DNA of 64,000 nucleotides from assembly GCA_950295325.1 (NCBI GenBank), contig OX485807.1, forward strand, positions 36,176,440 to 36,240,439. Reading direction: 5' to 3'. Below are positions 60,090 through 64,000 of the stretch, one piece after another. Each line of letters begins with the position of its first letter. Positions within the stretch are counted from its first letter, which is position 1. This DNA comes from Polytrichum commune. Its lineage: Eukaryota > Streptophyta > Polytrichopsida > Polytrichales > Polytrichaceae. The position numbers and the translations under genes were made by a program. Under the pieces are notes generated by a model. The model made no database searches, had not been told where the DNA came from, and saw only the letters and a list, made by a program, of their open reading frames with translations.

Positions 60090-61146
60090 GGGCCAAGTTC
60101 CATGTGCCGGTCCCGGTCCGTTTTTTTTTTAAATAAATGGGTGGGCCGGTGAAAAGAGGGTGGTGCCATGTGCCCATCCCTCTCACCCAAGGACCGGTAC
60201 CCCCATGGATGGGTGTCCCACATTTTGTGTTGTGCAAGAACGGGTGCCAAAGGACTAGCGGTCCTAACGGTCACAAGAAGGGCATGAGCCGGTTAGAAAG
60301 CTTCGGTGACCGGATCGGCCGGTCACCTAGGGTACACCCTTGGATACTAAAGGCCACTTTGTTCTTCAAGTCATTTCTTTTGAGGAGTATTTCTAGGGAA
60401 TGTGTATTTTATGATGTTTTTAGAATCTAGATCTTAATTATTTATATAGATATATATAAGGCAAACAAACCAAAGGAAACACTCATGAAATAATTAAAAG
60501 ATTATTTTGGTATAATTTAGGTGTCACAGTTAAGTTTTATTAAAACAAACACACGATTATTTCACTTTATGTAGTGGTTACGTTGACAATTAGATTGTCA
60601 ATTAGGGGTATAAACTTTAAAAATCTCTATATATCAGTACATGCAATGTTGACAGCCACTCGCCTCACTCTAATTACCCGAACAACAATCTGGCAGTGAG
60701 TAGGCCATTTACTTACCAAAACCGGGGGCACTTGGGTATAGTCCATACTCTTGCGTTTAAATTTAAAAAATTAGTGTAACTTGAAATTTACAATGTAGTC
60801 AACATTAATCAAAATTGTTGACATTCTTGGATTAATTATGATTCTAAATTAGGTTGTCTTAATTTTGGTATGATTTGGAATTCATTCAATAAATGTATGG
60901 AAATTAATGTGCAAATCAAATATGAAAAGTTGAATGATGATGACCTCCATTGCCGGTGACCTTCATAAAGTGTCATGTCTTATCACTCACCAAATTTAGT
61001 TAGAAAGTAGAAAATTGAAATAAACCAACACCCCACATAGAAGTACCCCTCCATGAAATGGGTGACATCGCCCATTTTTTGGATGATGTCACCTGTTTCT
61101 CACCCATTTAAAAAACGGACCGGGACAGGCGCATGGATCTTGGCCC
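60090..61146. mobile_element. Tourist-like TIR element (~1057 bp)
   Basis: The left terminus GGGCCAAGTTCCATGTGCCG is mirrored by the right terminus, the inverse of GGGCCAAGATCCATGCGCCT. The similarity extends about 50 bp through CCGGTCCGTTTTTT and AAATGGGTG. Ends starting GGGCC and flanks GTA/TTA resemble PIF/Harbinger (Tourist) elements with a 3-bp TWA target, though the flanks do not match exactly. It abuts 59356-60085. No transposase was seen. Confidence 0.6.
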
Positions 61147-61547
61147 TTAGATGAGTGGCAAGGCATTTGGGGATGGGACAAACACTATCCAACATTCATT
61201 GCTTGGTAGATAAAACAATGAACATGTGTGAAAGCTACTTAACTGAAAGCTACTCGAAAATCTCTGGAGCAAGTTCTTCTTGTAGGTACATTGGGATAGC
61301 TGGATGCCTCCGCTGTAACCGAGAGAGCTTTACCCAATTTTTAGGAAAGACTTTGGTTAATTGGTATAGTTAGGTGGGAAGGGGGCATCATGTGGTCAAT
61401 CTCCTAATTTAAGAAACACCTATATTCAATAAGTGGTCTATGGCAAGGCTTGTAGTTAAAAAAGGGCACCAAAAAAGACACGTGTTACGATGAGATTGGG
61501 AGATGTGCTCAAAATACGAAACACCATTTTTAACACATTGGGGGTGC

Positions 61548-62240
61548 TAATGAGACTTTTGAAATATTTTTGACTTCCAAGTTAATTACATGTTTTATTG
61601 ACGGTTTAATTTCGCAAAAGGAAGTCTCAATTAATTGCTTAATTACTCAATGGAAGTGAACATATATATTGGATTTTAAACCTTGAAGATGAAGTGCACT
61701 CAATATGGGTTATATGGAGAAGTAGCCTTGAACCCTACTATGAAGGACAACACACATGAAGGACAAAATTAAGTCCTGAAAGACAATCGCAGTGCATGAC
61801 AAGACTGAGTCATGAAGGACAATTGCGGTCTTGAAGGACAATGTGTATAAATACTTGCGGAAATAGAAGGCATTAACTAGATTATTATAAAATAAACATA
61901 CTAAAAATAAAGACGTTAATTTTAGTTCCATTTAGAATGACAATGTCATTTTCAATGGTAAGTCTCAATAGATATTGCCTCAATGTTAATGAGGCTTTTG
62001 TGATGTTTTTGACTTCCAAATTAATTACATGCTTTATTGTCGGTTTCACCTTGAAAAGGAAATCCTAATCAATTACTTATTTAGTCAATGGAAGTGAACA
62101 TATATATTGGATTTTGAACCTTGAAGATGAAGTGCACTCAATATGGGTTATATGGAGAAGCGGCCTTCAATCCTACTGAAGGACAATAGGCATGAAGGAA
62201 AAATTTAGGTCTTGAAGGACAATCGTAGTGAAGGACAACA
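61548..62240. repeat. Tandem ~435-bp duplication with GAAGGACAA minisatellite
   Basis: The block starting at about 61550 (TTTTTGACTTCCAAGTTAATT, CATATATATTGGATTTTAAA, GATGAAGTGCACTCAATATG) is repeated from about 61985. Each copy ends in a run of TGAAGGACAA-type units, about seven in the first copy and about four in the second. Confidence 0.85.
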
Positions 62241-62642
62241 CCATGGTATTGAAGAAATTTTGCTAAAAGATAACTGTTATTTTATTGAAGTGGCAGACAT
62301 CAAGGAAGAGAGGCATTTGGGAAGAGATGTCGGGCAACGTTGCCCGAATCGCGTGGGTAGGGATGCGAAAAGTTTCGGGGGGCAAAGGCAGTGGTGGGCC
62401 CCACCAGCGTCTGTCACGCCGGCCAGAGCTCGTTGGGGTCTCTTTAGCGTCTGCCCATGGTCCATGTGATCAATCAATGAGAATGAGAATCGAATTTATT
62501 TTTAACCAATTATAACTTTTGCATCTTCAATCCAATTCTAAAACTTGAAAGGTGAATGGGATAATTCCGAATATGGATGAGCAAGCAACATTATTTGTGA
62601 GGTCGGAAACATCTACAATAGGAATTCCCTATGAAATCAATA

Positions 62643-62850
62643 GATATATATTTTTATTTTATTTTATTTTATTTTTTGGAGACAGAAGGCCGACAGGCCA
62701 GTGCCAAAGCACAGAAGGCAGTTGACCACCTGGCAAGTTTTCCGTCAAGTAGAGAGGAGATTTCAGAGCCGGGATTCGAACCGCCAGTCTCTTCCTTGAG
62801 TATTGGGTATCTCTCCACCATCATCTGGTAGTTTAAGGTCATCTCGGACC
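62643..62850 (-). mobile_element. tRNA-derived SINE
   Basis: Read on the minus strand it has a box-A-like TGGTGGAGAG, about 35 bp later the box B GGTTCGAATCC, a ~130-bp body, and a tail of A with AAAAT repeats ending near 62643. AATCAATA flanks both sides (62635-62642 and 62851-62858), a likely target-site duplication. It codes for nothing and would be mobilised by a LINE. Confidence 0.75.
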
Positions 62851-63234
62851 AATCAATACATACTATTGTCCTACACCCTTTGTAGTCATAATTGTTATCT
62901 GTGTGATCCCCTGCCTAAGTTTTCTATTGTTCTACACCTATGACGATATTCATATGTGCTTCAAAAAAGCATGAGGGAAATGCCTAGTATGCATTCATTC
63001 AAGACGAAGGAGAATCTTCAAAGTTGATATTAAATAAGATATTCACATGAACTTCAAAATCACGAGGAAAATGTCGAGTATGGGCTCAATTTGGAGTTGC
63101 TAATCATCTAGTACGCATGAATCGCGTGTTTGAAATATCCTGGGAGAAGTTGGCTTAATCACAAAAAAAGATTTCGATGGAAAGACAAAAAGGAATTAAT
63201 TATTTCAAGGCTTGATGGAAAGATAAAAAAGGAA

Positions 63235-63634
63235 TTACACTAAATACTGTGTTTAGTGTCATATGGTATTTTATGTCATTGTGGTGACTTTTCTAATGAC
63301 ACTTCTTGTGAATAAGTTACAAATACTGTCATGGATGATTGAAATTTGGATGAAAACCATGCCGATTATGGAGACAATGTATGGTATATTCTGCATCCTA
63401 AAACATTCTTGTAATGAAGCATTGAGATGAAAGATTGAAATTTGGATGAAAAATCACTTTGTAAGTGACAGTAATTGCAACATTGTAAATCTGGAATGCC
63501 CAAAACTTTTACATGGAATGACAAATAATGTTAGGTTTATACATCTAGTGTTAGTGACACTACACGGGCGGTTTTCAATTCGTATTGAGCAAGACAAATA
63601 GAATTGGTGAAACTAAATACAATATTTAGTGTAA
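63235..63634. mobile_element. MITE with TTACACTAAATAC termini (~400 bp)
   Basis: The left end TTACACTAAATACTGTGTTT is mirrored at the right by the inverse of TTACACTAAATATTGTATTT. It belongs with the CACTACACTAAA group by its ends. No coding capacity and no clear TSD. Confidence 0.65.
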
Positions 63635-63636
63635 AT

Positions 63637-63840
63637 ATGGAAGGAGAGATGGAGAAGTAAAAAGTAACATAACTATGGAAGGAGAGAGGGAGAAATAAAA
63701 AGTAACATAACTATGGAAGGAGAGAGGGAGAAATAGAAAGGTAACATAACTATGGAAGGAGAGATGGAAAAATAAAAAGTAGCATAACTATTGAAGGAGA
63801 GATGGACAAAATAAAAGTAACTAACTATTCAAGGAGAGAT
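63637..63840. repeat. Minisatellite, ~39-bp unit, about five copies
   Basis: The unit ATGGAAGGAGAGAGGGAGAA with AATAAAAAGTAACATAACT is repeated five times, with drift in the last two copies. It sits just downstream of the tRNA-Met gene and abuts the MITE at 63235-63634. Confidence 0.92.
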
Positions 63841-63873
63841 TAACAAAAAAATTAAAAAAATTAAAAACGTTTG

Positions 63874-63958
63874 TGGGGTGAGAGAGGCTCGAACTCTCGA
63901 CCTCAGGATTTCTCTTTAGCTATGAGACCTACGCGCTAGCCAACTGCGCCACCACCCC
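63874..63958 (-). tRNA. tRNA-Met (CAT), elongator type, with 11-nt intron
   Basis: Read on the minus strand the gene starts GGGGTGGTGGCGCAGTTGG and ends CTCTCTCACCCCA. The acceptor stem is seven pairs, with one G-T pair. The D-arm stem is GCGC/GCGC, and the T arm is GAGAG-TTCGAGC-CTCTC. The anticodon loop CTCATAA holds CAT. An 11-nt intron (GCTAAAGAGAA) follows the base 3' of the anticodon, as in plant elongator tRNA-Met genes. The mature length is 74 nt. Box A and box B promoters are intact. Confidence 0.95.
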
Positions 63959-64000
63959 TGAATGATGAGATTCATTCTAAAATAGTACTTGTAGTATTTA

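Noticed and set aside
1-64000. CRISPR arrays, bacterial operons or ribosome-binding sites
   Set aside because: The window is eukaryotic nuclear DNA with spliced genes. The tandem repeats seen are minisatellites without spacer structure.

Overview
The window is nuclear DNA of a land plant, most likely a flowering plant. It carries split genes with GT-AG introns, an intron-containing elongator tRNA-Met, the plastid MEP-pathway enzyme HDR with a transit-peptide-like N terminus, a DUF2358-type plant protein, and a transposon holding a fragment of the plant AUGMIN1 (HAUS1-like) gene. Most of the window is non-coding and rich in transposons. I cannot name the species.

Layout. 250-3954 (-): HDR/IspH, eight exons visible, the last exon lying beyond the left edge. 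4675-15365: a transposon field with two related hAT elements (4683-5631 and 13243-15357) and two related short-TIR elements (8050-8772 and 9734-11683), all four with perfect 8-bp target duplications. The larger short-TIR element carries the first exon of an AUGMIN1-like gene. 16411-18272 (+): a three-exon gene for an Hva1_TUDOR (DUF2945) protein with an acidic tail. 20113-23211 (-): an eight-exon DUF2358/NTF2-like gene of 192 codons. 26540-26890 (-): a decayed partial duplicate of a kinase exon.

27011-37857 (-) is the centrepiece. Ten exons join in frame into a predicted 982-residue protein: signal peptide, VWA_N segment, VWA domain, Cache-like domain, transmembrane helix and CRINKLY4/CCR-like cytoplasmic kinase. 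The ectodomain order is that of the animal voltage-gated calcium channel alpha2/delta subunits and CACHD1, here joined to a plant receptor-kinase module.

38000-63870 holds no gene I can support. It contains two palindromic MITEs, an inverted pair of ~700-bp TIR elements, a probable solo LTR inserted into an older repeat whose uninterrupted copy is also in the window, a Tourist-like element, a tRNA-type SINE, microsatellites, minisatellites and a tandem 435-bp duplication. One ATG-less open frame (55851-56192, +) looks like a real protein fragment. 63874-63958 (-) is a tRNA-Met(CAT) gene with an 11-nt intron.

The genes do not form a pathway together; they are independent eukaryotic genes. The kinase gene is stretched to 11 kb by introns that hold several copies of the local repeat families. 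All exon models were built by eye from splice sites, reading-frame continuity and remembered family motifs, and were not checked by any alignment.
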